From Acanthaster planci (Eukaryota > Echinodermata > Asteroidea > Valvatida > Acanthasteridae): a stretch of 64,000 nucleotides of DNA. Where the stretch lies: NCBI RefSeq assembly GCF_001949145.1, contig NW_019091386.1, positions 1,056,915-1,120,914 of the forward strand. The letters are read 5' to 3'. The notes below the pieces were generated by a model. It saw only the letters and a program-made list of their open reading frames with translations. It searched no databases and was not told the DNA's origin. A program made the position numbers and the translations under genes. Positions 1 to 14,600 of the stretch are shown piece after piece (the stretch's first letter is position 1; each line of letters begins with the position of its first letter).

Positions 1-2782
1 CTCGAAAAGACTCAAGTTTTCTCCACTGAGAGCATCAAGCAGAGTGTATTCCACTGTACCCTAAGAGATGAGATGTTCTGGAAGCCTGATGAGGGGGATG
101 AATGGGAGACTGTTCTTTAGGAGGAGAATCTATCCAAAAAACATCAGTTTAGTCACTGAGTAGTCAGACAGAAAAAAAATTCAAGTTACGTACACAAGAT
201 TCCCTATGGTGTTTTCCCACTTTGAAATGGCATAAGAGGTGAAGAAATAACAGGAAATTTGCTGCTTCAAAAAAAAAATGGTTGCAAGCCCGTGAAACTT
301 CGTGCCAACTGAACTGTGACAATAATAAAATGAGGGAAAGGCAAGCAAATGTGAGGCAAAGGCTCTATAATGCCAGGCCCCCAGGGAGAACAACCAAAAA
401 AAATTCAAGATGAGAGAAGGAGAATGCAACAGAAAAACACGGTCACTGATTCGCAATATCACAAACAGATCGGGGGAGGGGGGGGGGAACGGGGAGACAA
501 ACAGAAAGCAGATTCGATTGCCAACAGATCTCCATCTGGATGGCATTAGTGCGAGTGGCTGCCCAAAAGGGCAGGCAGCTAGCATGGCAGATTCCCTGGG
601 AATTATTAGACCACAAACCGGGAAGCGGTGGCACTTATATTGGTAATCTGACATCAGCGATCGCCCTCCCCCCCCCAGGCCGCAGATGCGTCAGCGTGTC
701 AACCACCCTGACAAGACATCAAGTTTTGTATCATTGAAGACTACCCTTCCTTCAGCACATCACATCATTATCCATCCCCCCCTCCCCTGCAAACCTCATC
801 ACCGATGCCGCCAACGGCACGAAAACCGGCAGCTTGGTCTCCCTCTATCTTCTCTCTGCCCTGCTCTTTTCCAAATAAACAAGAATCTCATCCTGCCGAG
901 CTGGATTCCCCCCCTCCCTCCCTCCTCCCCCCAGAAGCTGTCACTGAATCAATAAAAAAGACGGGTGGATAAACTCTCCCCTCTACCGTCTTCCCCCCTC
1001 TTTATCACTTCCCACCTCCCTGGTCTGCTCAAACAAGCCTCCTTCTGCTCATTTTGGCAAATACCAAACAGAAAGACAAGTGAGAAGAATCCAACGCCTC
1101 AAAAACGACAGGGGTTTATCTCCTTCATCAATGATATTTCAGTTGAGCAGGATCATTTTGACGGATTGAAAAAAAAAAAATTAAAATATTAGAAAAGAAA
1201 GCCCGACTCTTTGACTTTGTTGGCTGGCAAGCAACCGCAGAGTGTCATCGTTGCCAGCGACGTGTTGACCTTTCCAATAATACCGCCATCGTGCCATTGC
1301 TCAAGAGGTCCCCGTACGATCCCTTCATCTGGACCACCAGTTTCAGATTTTCTCTTCATTCTCTGGACTTTTGACGGGCCGGAGAGACTCTTCATAAAGC
1401 CTCGGCCAAGATTTCTCTTCTTTCACTTGACACAAGCCCACTCAAGGTTTGTAAGGCTTGAGAACGGGTCTTGCCATCCAGGTTGGGTCAACAACAAGAT
1501 GATGCTTCAATTTCATTTAGAAAAAAAAAAGGACGGAATGTTTACCCGTCTGTCTGTGGCAATCAAAGGATGACTCGTTGGATTTTGTTACAGTACCTTT
1601 GATGGATAACTTGCCTGTGATGTCGATGCTCTCAGCTATAACACTCAGCATGAATAACATGCACAGTGTGCAACTACATACATACATTTACAAGCACACA
1701 GTTTTCTTTCTCGGAACAGCACTCAATACAATCATTCCGGGCATCTCACTGGAATTCTGGAGTGAGTCAATTTTCATAGGATTTCCCGGGCACGCAACAC
1801 TGGCAAGCTGTCCTGAACCAAATTAAGAGCCAGTCTGAGGGTCGGGTGTTTTCATTATGCCTGAAACTGTGTGACTGAAGGTCTCAACTCATTCATCGCC
1901 AAAACCTATTTCAACTAATGATACTGCAGGGCATACCGGTAAATGGCCCAATGAAATTGAAGAGGGACACCAACCATTTTCAGTATACTGTCACATTTAC
2001 TGTCAGGTGAAGGGACCAGGAATTCACGTGCAGTGACATACATGTACCAGCATGTTCCGACGCAGAACCAAAACCAGCAACAGACACCGATAAACTCATA
2101 TTATCTCCAATCCCTGTAATATCTCCCTCAATGGCCCTTTCAATTATTTCCCACTGCCGACCCATCGAGCGGCATCAATATTTAACCGCCTCTCATCACC
2201 GGCATTCAGCCGGCTACGGAGACTGGCTACGACTCACTCACCAAGGTCAGTAAACACCCACAAAGGGAGGGGGGGAGAGCCATTAGTGTCCCGCCGATGA
2301 AAAGTTCCCGGCTTTGACAGATGACCCGTCCAAGGGTTGTACGGGTACAGTATCCTGTGTATTTTCACCGAGACACGCGCAGGCAGGAGGTGACTGCAAG
2401 AGGGGACCCAAGTATGCTACTGCAGCTTGTGTCAACCAACCTCGGGCGGTACATGTATGTGAGCGCGCGGGGCTCGAATTTCAAGAAAAACCACCTGCCA
2501 TACCACAGGGCTGGTACGTGCAAAGCTGAACTTGGAAATCTAAGATTAATTAAAACTTGGTGGGGGGGGGAGAGGAGGGGAGGGGGTAAAAAAAAAGACA
2601 TTCGCTATAAATGACAGAATCACTCAGCCACGTAAGCATTCGACTGCAGATGACACGGATCAGCTGTGACAGTGGGATGCAGCCCCACCCACGATCAGCA
2701 CCGAATGTCGGGTGAGAATAGATTTGTCATACTGGAATAGAAGTGAAACTGTGCTCACGATGACAGACTCCGCCCTCTGACC

Positions 2783-3025
2783 GGGGCCAATTTCATAGAG
2801 CTGCTTAAGCACAAAATTTGCTTAAGAGTGAAAAAGCCTTGCTTGACAAATCAGGTTACCAGCCAAAACTCCACGTGACATTTGATGTATATTGTTTAGG
2901 AATGGTATTAGCATGATAATCCGATCACATAGATTTTGAGCAGCCTTTGTTTTTTATTTTTTCAAGCAAGATTTTTTGCGCTTAAGCAAAATTTTGTGCT
3001 TAAGCGGTTCTATGAAATTGGCCCC
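2783..3025. mobile_element. MITE-like inverted-repeat element, family A copy 1
   Basis: The element starts GGGGCCAATTTCATAGAG and ends with the near-perfect reverse complement. Both arms continue inward through CTTAAGCACAAAAT-type sequence, giving terminal inverted repeats of about 35 bp. No coding capacity. A second, more decayed copy lies at 8761-8987. I see no clear target-site duplication, so the superfamily is not assigned. Confidence 0.8.
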
Positions 3026-5743
3026 AGGATAACTGCGGAAGTCAGTGGACATTTTGTAGAGCTTCACTGACAGCATCAGTTTACAAGGGTAGGGGAGAAG
3101 GAACCCAACTCTTTGGTAAATATTAACCATCTATGGACATAGGATATGATGGGCTGGCAGCAAAATCCCCTTCTTCGACCTTCAGTATGAGACAAACACC
3201 TCTCTGAATAAGGTTCCGCATACAAAGTTACGAGCATTTTTTTTTCTTCCCTGGGTCAATATCCTCCATCGCAGGACAAACAGACGATGGGTAATCCATG
3301 ACAGAAGAACGAGAACAGGGGGGAATCCCATTTGACGTTTCTGTTATGCAAGATGCGCAAGCTTTTTCATGAAAAAGGGGTTCACACCTCACACTCACTG
3401 AAAAGGCTCGCAAGATATTTTCGATTTGTACTCTCAGAGCGATCAATGGAGCGAGGCGAAACTGGGAAGCTTTGCCAGAAGAAACCAGGCCATTACGGGA
3501 GCGTATTCATCGTTGGGAAAACTTGGCTAGGAGTCAGGTTTCAACGGCACGAACCATGAACACGAATACAGCGAACGTACTATGAGGACTTTAAAGCTAT
3601 CCCTCCGGCTCAATCTTAGTGATCAGATGATAGCGCGAGATGTTTGCATCCTTGTGGACCCTGTTGGGCACCACTGCCCCTTTGTAACCCTGCAGTTAAA
3701 CACAGTTAGATCCGCCACTAGATTGTGGCTAAGACATTACAGTGTAGGACAGGCATACTTGGAAATCGTAGACGTGAACAAGTTTTTTTTCCACTTCACC
3801 TTGTTCCCCCACGCCCTCTCTTCCTGCGCTCCAACGAACATTCCTCTCTAGGCGGCGACCAACTAAAAACACATTATTTGCAGAAACCGAGAAATACGAG
3901 GCCAATCGATCCCAACTATACCCATTAGGTTGTTTTGACTGCCCTCCGTGGAGGGTTTACTCAAACAGGCACCCCCTGTCAAGAACAACAAGGAGCCGCC
4001 GAAACCTGTGTCACGGGAGGCGGGAGGAGGACACCCCTCAGCAAGAAAAAAACAGAAAACACTCGGAGAACACAGGCCCCAGCTTCCACAAAAAAACCAA
4101 AATCGCTGCAGCGACTTCCTGCATCAGCGATATGAATTTGACAAATTGAAGACACGTTCCTGCCATTTCAATTTTACAGAGTAACGCAAAGGTATACTAA
4201 TAACTTGCATGTGCGTACCACCCTTCTGCCTCCCCCCTTTCTAATTTAGACCCGGTTTACATTGAAACTTAAATTCACTGTACCGTGGTATGCCACTCCG
4301 ACAAATTGAAAGCATGCCTGCTGTACTGATTTTCAGAGCCAGTTTATGAAGACATGACCTTTTTTTATAACAACAGCACCAAAAAACCAGCCTGTGGAGT
4401 CTGATGTTTGTGCAGTGACGTGGAGAGCAATCATGTCCTCAATTTGTCTTGAAGCAGTCCGTCTGTGGGATTATTCTTCTGCACAATGAAAGACCCGGCA
4501 AGTCAGACTTCATTCGTCTGTACTTTCTCTCTATTTTTGCTGGTAGAACCTAAATTGCTGTCGGAGGAAAGACATGATCGAAAGTGCTTTCCCCGGTAAC
4601 CAGTCAGCCAGGAATGCTGCTCTTCAATGTACTGATGTCATTACCAGACAGAACGGTTCAATGACATTTTTTTTTCTCTCGTGCCTGCTTGAGGATTGTG
4701 ATTCGGTAATGTTTCAGTGAGCGCAGAATGAAGAAAGCTTTACTTTCAGATGTTGAGGTGATCACTACAGTGTGCATTTCTGCACCAAAGCTTTTGTGAC
4801 TTTTGCTGTGAAAAGGGCATTTTTTCCAACTATGCACGGCACCATGGAAAATTGTTGAGACTTTTCACCTAAAGTTCCGCTTTTTATCCTTTATGCATTA
4901 AGTTTCAACCTTTCTGTCGGGAGATATTCATGTGTGAGAATAAATGCTCGGAAACAGCACGTCAGGCAGATGTGCATGCCCTGTACGTATACAAAGCGTG
5001 CGTGTGAGTGTTGCAGTTTTCAAATATGAGAGCCTCACTTTTCATTGTTACTTTTTGCTTCACGAGACAAAATAAAGCTTCCCGCATTTTCATCTCAAAA
5101 AACAAACAGTGCTTCATGTCTTTGGTTAGATGTTGGCTGCCAGTACATGTACCGGTACGTGACCCATTCAATGACAAAACATCCAAGCACCAAGTGCTTA
5201 ATTTAATCAATCCAAAACCAAAAATTATTACAGTAAAGCTGGGGTCAGAAATCAGATCTGGTATCAGGATCGAGCAGGCGTTGAGTGAGCGGACGGCCCA
5301 GAGACATGGGGTCCGTCTCTCCCCGCCTCAATGCCTTCGGGACTGAGGGGTCTATTGGGTTAATGGGAAGAGCCTGTGGGGGTGGGGGGGGGAGGGAGAG
5401 GAGGCTGCAACAGCCAAAAGACTCCGTCTGCATGCCCGCTACCGGACAGATGCTATCAGCAACCCTCACTCATACAGGCTGCGGTGACACCTCAGTTTGA
5501 TTTCCCACTGTTCATCGGGCCGGCTCGTCTGACATATCTCCTTCATCCCTGTCTCTTTTTTTCTCTTCCCCCAAAAGAAGAGGTTACTTGCTTCCAGCCA
5601 GCCATGTTGGGAACGTGAAGACACTGTTAACTGATTGGATCAGGAGGAATGTGGGTGACGACAGGGATACAATACTTGGACCAATCCAATGAATTAGCAG
5701 CTATCCAGGGCAAATTTTTCCGTTACTGAACTATCCCCGACCG

Positions 5744-5781
5744 TGAGACGCTGAAAGGGTAGGCATTCTTTCAGCGTCTTA
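5744..5781. repeat. Short isolated hairpin
   Basis: Arms 5744-5757 and 5768-5781 are reverse complements at 13 of 14 positions (core GACGCTGAAAG), with a 10-nt loop. It lies deep in non-coding DNA and there is no larger element around it that I can see. Confidence 0.5.
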
Positions 5782-6846
5782 CATTAGAAAGTTAGCTGCG
5801 TACTGATTGAATTAAGACGAGCGTGGGCAACAGGGCTCACACGACGCAAGCAATCCTCCGACTGCTGACTTTTTTTTTCAGGGCACGTTGATTGTTACCT
5901 GCTCAGACAAACAGCAACATTATCCGCCGACCCAGAAATTTTTGCCCAGGCGGAGCGGCGGATTTGAATGATCCACCTTCTGTCACCAGCAAAACATTAT
6001 GAGATTTATCAACGGGGCCGATTGGATTATGGTCCTGCGGTCCAGAACAAAGATTTGGCACAAGGAAAACAACTCAACCGCTGGAGTTTTTCAGGGCACA
6101 TTTCGTGAGCAGTTTCGTCCCGACCCAGATAGGATGAGGTTTGCAGCTGAACGATCCAAAGATGCCGCCTTTCAACAGCAAACATTGCTCATGTGTGTTT
6201 TTTCCCCATTCATGGCCAAAATAAAGAGGGAAGGACAGCAAGGCTGTTCTGGAGAGAGTCAGGTCAGATCTTTTCGAGTGGAGCAAAGTGGTTACGCATG
6301 ATCTGGCGTAATCGCTTGGCGTAAAAACAAGTGCATCTAGTGGAACTTGTGGTGTCCTAGCTTAAAGATTAAAGATGTTTATACAGTGTATTTGTAAGAC
6401 ATTTTATATGCAAGCTGTGGTTTCTAATGAGCATCTTTTCAATAAAATATGGATATGTTCCTTTTAAATTATGCTTGCCAAAAAAGCCATGGGAGGGGGG
6501 GGATTTCTGCCATTGCTATTCATCAGGTGTGGAGAGCCAATTCTTTCCACTTTGATGTGGCACTCTGCAGGTCGTGCAGTGGGCCAGTCGTGAGCAAGTG
6601 TGCAATGTAAAGGCGGCGGTGAAAAACAGAAATCAGCAAACAAAAGTTAGAAGAACTGTCGCTTTCTGTCTTTCAGATCTGGCAGGATTTATACACTCTA
6701 CTGCAGAACAGACCAATCAGGATATGGATAATGCAGAATGGACCAAATCAGGCCAGAAAGAGTTTCCCAGTTGATGATAATGCCACAGTCACTCAGCCAT
6801 CCAACGTCAAGCCACCTATCAGCAAAGTAAGTCATTCGGATGCTTC

Positions 6847-6852
<6 letters not shown>

Positions 6853-6877
<25 letters not shown>
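6853..6877. repeat. GACA microsatellite
   Basis: About six perfect tandem copies of GACA, preceded by a short GA run. Confidence 0.9.
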
Positions 6878-6878
<1 letters not shown>

Positions 6879-7027
6879 GCATTTGAGTAGAGCAAACTCT
6901 CCCTAGTAAATCGACAAATCACCCATGAAACGAACTATGAGGCTACCCGTCAAAAACTGCAGGTCAAATCTTGCATATCCTTTCCCTACACTTAGGAAGA
7001 GCAAAGAGAAAATCCTTTTGTCCTCAC

Positions 7028-8667
7028 CTTCAACTGTTTGGTCTTGTCCTTCATGGTCTGCTGGTAGATTTGCAGTTGTTCTGCCACCTCGGGTCCAGGC
7101 TGTCTGGCCAGAATGTGTTTTAGTTCGATGTAGAGCTTCTCTTTCTCCTGTTTTCAAGATGAAAATAAATGTTGGATGATTTGGGGGGTTTCTTTGAATA
7201 ATAAACAAACAGTGCATTCAGTTTCCAGACAGCGTTGGACTGATAAATAAACACTGGTTCATCTCCAAAGCAGTGGAGAAAAACTCTGGTCGCTGTCTTG
7301 TCATTTAGTACAGACGGAAAGCAAAGGTAACGGTATTAAAAAAAATTGGGGCCAGTGCCAAATGTAACTGCTAAAGCAGATGAAGATGATGATTAAGCCA
7401 ATTCACATGTTAAGCAAAAGTCAATGGAGAACCAGTCACAAGCCACACACTTCCGAGTGCCATTGTAGAAGGTAACCAGCCTTTTCACTAAGCAAAATGC
7501 CTTTAGTACTCAGTTTGTTGGGTTTTTTTTTCAGTAGCACTGACCTGTATCAGGAGCTCCTTTTCCACCACCTCCTCGGTCTTCTGGATCAGCCGGCGCT
7601 GCAGTGTCTGGATCTTCTGGATCATCTCATAGGTGCTGGGGTCTGAGCCCTCCAGCTTGCGCCAGCGGTGGATATTCATGGGGTTCTCCAGCTCCTCCTC
7701 CAGGGCCTTGCAGCGCGTCCGCTCCCGCAGCAACTCCCGCTGGAGGTGGTAGACTTCTCGCCTGGTCGGGCAAGAGAGGGGGAAGGAGAGAGATCAATCA
7801 TCTGCATTGATAAACTTTGACAATTCAATTTCTTATGCACTGGTGCTTTCCAGCATTGTAATCGAGTACTTCAGAGTTACATGTACATCAGTATTGTAGT
7901 CGAGTGCCTCAAAGGTACTCGGTCTTGTGGTCAAGTACTTTTAAGGTCAAATACTTCAAAAGTTCTTCTTGTATTTGAGTCCTTTAAAGGTACTTCAGAT
8001 TTCAGTGGTCCAGTACTTCAAAGGTACTTCAGTCTTGTAGTCAAGTACATGTACTGGTACTTCAATAGTACTCCAGTGTTATAGTTGCGTACTTCAAAAG
8101 TAACAGTCTTGTCTTCAGTCTCAAGTTATAACTTATACTTTTACAGGTACAGGTACTTTGGCTACAGTGGGTTAACAATTTTACACGAATGCCTTTGTTA
8201 CAGTTCACAGGAAGGCTTGTGTTATAAATTGTGACTGGGCTTCTTATGATGATGTACACTTCTCAAGACATTATCGAGTGACATTTCAGGAAGATTCTGG
8301 TCAGGATCCAAATGTCAAGGCCTAATAACTTTTTCATTTGTATCTTTCAGGTCACTGTAGCCAGCAAGCAGTTTTTATAGGTCCCAGGGCCCAGTGACAT
8401 CCTCATATGTGGAGGTGAGTGGGAGAGTCCCCCCCCCTTGTACCTGAGGTCGTCCACGTTGGCCACGCTCTTGTTCAAGATGTTCTTCTCCCGCCGCAGC
8501 TTCTTGATCTCCAGCTTGAGGAGGCGGATGTCCTCTAGGCGCTGACGGTACTGCGTCTCGCCCTTAGCCAAGGTGGACTGCTGGATCTTGATCTTTTCGT
8601 ACAGGAGGGCCAGCTCGTCGTTGCGCCGCACCAGCTGGGTGCCCAGGATGTCACGCTCGCTGATCAC
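7028..8667 (-). CDS. CFAP58: CFAP58 exons 12-14, C-terminal coiled coil
   Basis: Three exons, 8444-8667, 7545-7761 and 7028-7147, encode about residues 614-800. They show SERDILGTQLVRRNDEL, EIKKLRREKNILNKS, a REVYHLQREL block, the diagnostic NPMNIHRWRKLEGSDP segment and finally LARQPGPEVAEQL. They lie 19.6 kb from exon 11. Continuity is shown by the phase-0 junction between LDQ (exon 11) and VISERD (exon 12), which is uninterrupted in the family. Exon 14 ends AAG followed by donor GTGAGGA. The remaining short C-terminal exon(s) were not found in 1-7027. Confidence 0.95.
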
Positions 8668-11600
8668 CTGGGGGAGGGAAGGGAGAATGTGGAGATGGAG
8701 GGTGGAGAGGGGTGAGAACAGACAAAATAGCAAATTTGATAATTCAGTCTAATAGCACCTGGGGCCAATTTCACAGAGTTGCTTAGGCGCGAAAAAACCT
8801 TACTTGATAAATCAGGTAAGCAGCCTAAACTCCATGTGATGTATATTGTTTTGGGATTGTATTTAGCTGTTTTGGGGGTTAGCATGACAATCAGAAAGAG
8901 TTTGAGCTGGTAACCTTTGTTTATTAAGCAAAGTTTTTTCCCGCTTAAGCACTTTTTGTGTTTAAGCAGCTCTATCAAATTAGCCCCTATTCTACTTTAT
9001 CTTTAATTCGTTGGTCAATCCGGCCAAACCACAGAGTGCTGGGAACATTTTGAGTAGACACAGGGAGTAACAGGCATGGCAGTTTTAGCGGCACAATGAC
9101 CAATGGGGTCAAAGACACCACGTCATGGGTTGTAATCATGTCATCAAGCTGTCACCGCGGTGGCTCAGGAAAAGTCTCTGAACAACCTTGGCAAAGACTC
9201 TTGCACATCTTTTGTGATATAAATATGACGCACATGAAAATTCAATACAGGCGATTCACAATAGTGCCCCCTTAAGAGTTTGCAACACGTTGACCAATCA
9301 CAGTGCGCAAAATCTGTCGACCCTTTCCAAACCCGCACACTGGGTCGACAGATTTTGCACACTGTGATTGATCAATGCATTACAAGCTCTTGCAGGCGCA
9401 CTATTACGAAACACCTGCATTGCAAGAAGAGCGGTGCACAGCATCCGGCAATGACAAATTTCGTATATAGCCTGCTGTGTACAGAACAAAGGAATGAAAA
9501 CACAAGGAGTCGTCCAAATGGACACATTCTCAATGGAAGTGTACCGGACTGAATCAATTCCCAATTCTATCTTATCCAATGCAAAAGCTAAATCCTCTTG
9601 CTATTGTTCCCACAATCAACTGACAATGGATTACATCCCCCAAAATTTCACAGCCCACTGATCTGTAAAAACTAAGATACCAGTTTAAGCAACAGAGCCA
9701 TGGGATACTTAGGTTATTTCAGAACCGTCCCTCAACCCTAACAGCCCCGAATACTACAAAGTACTACTTAGTAGTAAAAAATAGTATTCACTGCTGTCAC
9801 TTGTAAGAGGACATTACCTTTCTGTTCTCTGAAGCCATAAAATACAATAGATAAGACATTGTACCATACAGTGCTCAGGCACTATGAAGGCGGGACTTTA
9901 TTGTTCTCTGTACTAGTGACAATGGAGGGTGCTCTAGCCAGAAGTACATGTAATAATCTGTAGCGCTAGGTCCTTCAGGCTCAGACTACTGCTTAGTATT
10001 TTGTAGTACTGAGTACAGCAAGCCAAATTTTAGGCAGAACTACTAAGGTTAAAAATGTGATTTTCAGTAGGCAACGGTCGCTATTCACATCCTTTATTTG
10101 TCTGCACATTTTAACAAACATGTAAATAACCACAAACGCATGGTCAGAAGTATTGTCTAGAGACTACAAAAATGCGAGATCCATGTACCACGGCAAGAAA
10201 ATCACACGGTTCATGTGAACATCTGCCGAGTTCATAGCAATGGAGCTAATCATTACAGGAGAAACCAACTAGGTACTTCAGGTGTCAGCGTGTGTGTGCA
10301 GTATAAAGTGTTCTCGATAGTCTTCACGTTACCAGCCTCTGTCGGGCGTAATGCAGTCAAATATCGATGAACTCAACCAGCCGGGGCCGAGTATTTGCTC
10401 AACCCTCGGCTGCAACTTCATCCCCCCCAAACACTGGCCAGTTAGATGCGTCACTTGATAACAAACTGGACTCTGGCCCTGCACGTGTCCCGTAACGCTC
10501 TCATTGAAGGGGACACGTGGGGCAGTGGATAGGGTTCCTTCCGACGGCAGGGTTGAGGTTTCCAATCCCAAAAGGCGGTTTACATGTCATGATCTTGGGC
10601 ATGTCACTTCAACTGTACGTGTGTGTGCCTCTCTCCACTCAGGAGTATTTAGAATGGGTGCCTGTGAGGGCAGACGTGGTGATTGCGTTATTGCCGTTTG
10701 TGTCTGACATACATCATGTACATGTAGCAGCATCAGCTAGCATACTCCCCAGGGAGCTGAGAATGCTCTCACAACGTTCAGATGTTGTGAGCCCAATGAG
10801 CAAAGATGATGATAATGTATGGGCACTTTTGGATAACAGGTGCTGTTAGACGCTGTTCAGCGTACAAATGTTGAGGTGTTATTATTATTAGAAGACTTGG
10901 GATTGGCTACAGGTCTTCCCTTTTTTAAAATTCCTTCTTTTTGGGTAAGTCAAGAGCGGTTATCTTATTGACTCAAGATTTGATCATCACAATAGCCAGA
11001 CTCCAAGCAAAACAATGTCAATGGGCTTCTGTCCGGTAAAATCAACTTCTAGAAGTGTCGCATGAGGAGAACAGGGCTGGTTGAAAGGAAACTTGTCCTT
11101 TCAATTTTGAAGAAAACAACACAGTGGAGAGCACAAAAAAAAAAAGCGCGGAGGCAAGACATAAAAGGCAACTATGTAGACAATGCAGACAGGATGCACG
11201 GCTCGTGTTTGCACAGCTCTGTGAAAACACTTTGAGGGAGCTGACCAAAATGGAGACTTAATCATGTGTGTATATGGTCGGTTTACCCAGGGAAGGGGGG
11301 GGGTTGTTCCTCTGTGAAGCAACACTTTCTTTTTCCTGTACCCTGGATAAATTACCGATTTGCACGAGCGCCTTTAATTAAGAATAATGCCTACCCTGGA
11401 AACCTGTTGCTGTTACACTTCCCTGGGAAGGGCAACAAATGGCGAAAAGACCTCACATGTAAGTTCTTTCACACTCTTCCAAGTTGCACTTTGCATATAT
11501 TGATTTCATGCACACTGATGTATTAATTACACTCCTTTGCCCGGGGTATGCACAAACGTGTTAACTTGACCCAGCACACATCAAGAATTATTCATCAAAG

Positions 11601-14600
11601 TCAAATGAAAAAATTCAAATTCCCAGGCAAATAACAACACAGGTCCTTCACAGTTTCAAGCAACACAGAAAAAATCAAGCGATATATGGTGTATTACTGA
11701 AGTCAATTTGCAACAAATCATTCCAACATGTGCCAATTGCTGATTTGTGAGTTGGGAACAAAGACCACCAGCACATAAAGCCTTTTGCGGGGATTGCACT
11801 CCATCTGCTCCTCCAGCTCGGATTTACCGCAGCTACCAAGTTTCTAATCCTGCAGATCAGCGCATGTTGTATTAATGGTCAGCAACGATAGACGGCTTTA
11901 CTCTCTGATTTGGCCCGGGAAATTACATGGTTCTCATGGGTACCACGTGCAGGGCATTGACTTTTGAGATGATCTGGAGCGGTCCACGTGTAAAACGAAG
12001 CTCTGAAGCCAATAGCGCAGTGCGTGAAAGTTTCACTGGTTTGTACAGACATAGCGGGCAACCCTGGCATAAGAGAATGGCAGCACAGACAAATACTGTG
12101 GCAGGACAGATTCATCTTCATGCCTCCAAGCTATCGATGACATTAGGTAAGCTCCAGCACTTGACTTACGTAAATTCTTGATGGCAATCATTCCAACGAC
12201 TGCGGTAACCGCTGCTCTGTCAAACTGAAGCAAGCATGGAATTCTGGCATTCTCCGTGATTAAAATATTGCACGCAATCTTTCCTTATGGCCATCAGAGT
12301 TGGTGTACATGTATCAATAGCGGGTCATTGACATATCTAAGTCTGAAAACAAGTTAGTATGCAGGGAGCTGAAACAATAAGAGTAAAATTGCTTGAACTG
12401 GCAGTTTATGACCAATTATATTGTTATTTGTCTGAAAATGATATTCTTGGTCCAAATCAATCCAGTTTTAGGCCAAGACACTCTACTGTGACTGCATTTT
12501 TTAATCTTTGGTCAAAGAATCTTGATGATGGGAAATTAACAGGTGTTGCTTTTATAGATCTTAAAAAAGCATTTGACGCGATCGATCACTCCATTCTCCT
12601 GAGAGAAATAAAACCTCATTGGATGCTCTGATACATGTGGCACAATTACTTCATGTACTTGGTTTAATTCATATTTGACTGATCGAACACAGAGAGTGTG
12701 CATCCCGGGATTAGACAAATCTGATTAGACACCATTCCAAGGGGCCATTTACACCCACGTAGCTGTGTCAACCTGAACGCCCCTGCGCGCACACTTCAAT
12801 AACTGACTACTGCCTATTGGTCTAAGAGGAATTTCACGTGCTCACAGCGCCTAAGTGCAAACAGGATGGCCCTCTAGCAATGACCTCTGGTGTTGGTCAT
12901 CGAATGTGTCCGTACTCTGATACTTCAAATGTGTCAATGGGAGAGCCTCAGGGCTCTGTTTCAGGGCCACTGTTGCTCTCAATCTATGTAAACAACACGC
13001 CCACACCAAGTAGCAATGGTCTAAATTGATATGTACGCAGATGATATGACACTGACTGTGAGTGGTACAAATGCTGATGAAATCCACGAAAAGCTGTCAT
13101 TTGCCATGTCAGAAGTTACGAGTTGGATTGAAAAAGACCGGCTTGTACTTAAATCTTGATAAAACAAATGTGATGGTTATCGGGTCTAAAGGTAAACTGA
13201 GTAAAATCTAACAGAACAGTGAACGGGAAAAGACTAAAACGGGTTCACGTTGCAAAGTGCCTTGGGCCACTTATTGATGACCGGCCATGCTGGAACGTAC
13301 ACATTGAAAAGGTTATCAGCACGATACAAGCTACCGGTAAACTGTCTAAGACCTGTGGTCCCCGTTGAGTGCACAAAGATAACACCTTCATACTGCGGCA
13401 TGCTGCCCCATTTATGTTCTCAAATTTGGGCTGAGCGGTTTAGTATACATACTTCCAAGCTAATGAAATTACAAAAACGAGCAGCTAGGATAACTTTAAA
13501 TAGAGACTTCTCTGCGAATCCTACTGATGTGATCAACAAACTGAACTGGCTATCCCTACCAAACTGCTTTGGACATCCGTAATAGGGCAGTATTAATGTA
13601 TAAATGCACTCATCATCTGGCACTCGATTACCTTGCTCAACCTTCAACTGTAATTAGTCACGTCCGTGGTAATCATTCCAGAGTAGCGCCTAATAATTCT
13701 CTTACTATTCCTCGTTATAAGACATGGAGCTTTAAACATAGGCCTACTGGTCGCCTGCTGGTCAGTGGCATATCACTAACGAATAACCTGGACCAATCAA
13801 TGAAGACCGCCTCATCACTTTCAATTTTTAAGAGATTGTCAAACAGACATTTGACAAGCCTATGACCAGAATTCAAGATTTCATCGGTGTATCACGTCTA
13901 ACCTCAGTCCACGTTGTGTTTGTTTAGTAAATTTTGATTTTTTGACTTTACATATTGGATGTACTATATTTTTATATGCATTTTCTTTTATTTCATTTTC
14001 TGTGTAATTGTTTTGCATTTAATTTATTAATTATTTTTTGTTTAATTTAATGTATTAATTTTTTTTAATACAACACAGTATGTTTACATAATAATGTTTG
14101 CAGAGTACCATGGAAGACTATGTTCGGGTGAAGATCAGAAAAATAAACACTTTGAATACTAGAATACTTTGCTCAACAGTACAGCTTAACTACAGTACAA
14201 GTACTTGAAAAAAATCAGAACAAAATAAAACAAATTTATTTGTACCTGGTAGATTGTGCAAGTTTTCAAGTGTGTTGATACACATACATGTACAGTACAG
14301 GAGGTTCTATCCTTAGCATGAAGACACGGCTTTGTTCTGATGTTACCAGCACCATTTGCCATCATCTCCTCTTTCTCTCTTCAAGTTTCACAAAATAACT
14401 GTTTAATTTAGATACATCTTCCTTTGGCACTGAGAAAGTTAACGGTATCAGGCCACGCGGAATTCATGGAAAGTATTAGTCCAGTCATGCAGAGTTAAAT
14501 AAACATATATACACGTATGTACGTGTATCAGGCCTTGCGCTAACGCTTTTTCTTGGATAGCCCACAGGGCTAGTGAACTGGGTATTTTACTAGCCTGTTT

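Larger units (their letters stand above)
1..7027. other. Last visible CFAP58 intron / non-coding DNA
   Basis: No open frame here has recognisable protein similarity, and none continues the CFAP58 C-terminus, so this is read as intron because exon 14 ends in a splice donor. It holds a pyrimidine-rich tract (about 660-960), a 243-bp inverted-repeat MITE (2783-3025), a short perfect hairpin (5744-5781), a GACA microsatellite (6853-6877) and many poly-purine or poly-C runs. Nothing else is supported. Confidence 0.6.

Noticed and set aside
12359-13865. A functional retroelement gene
   Set aside because: Motifs are spread over different frames with stops between them and the 5' part is missing, so it is a dead copy.
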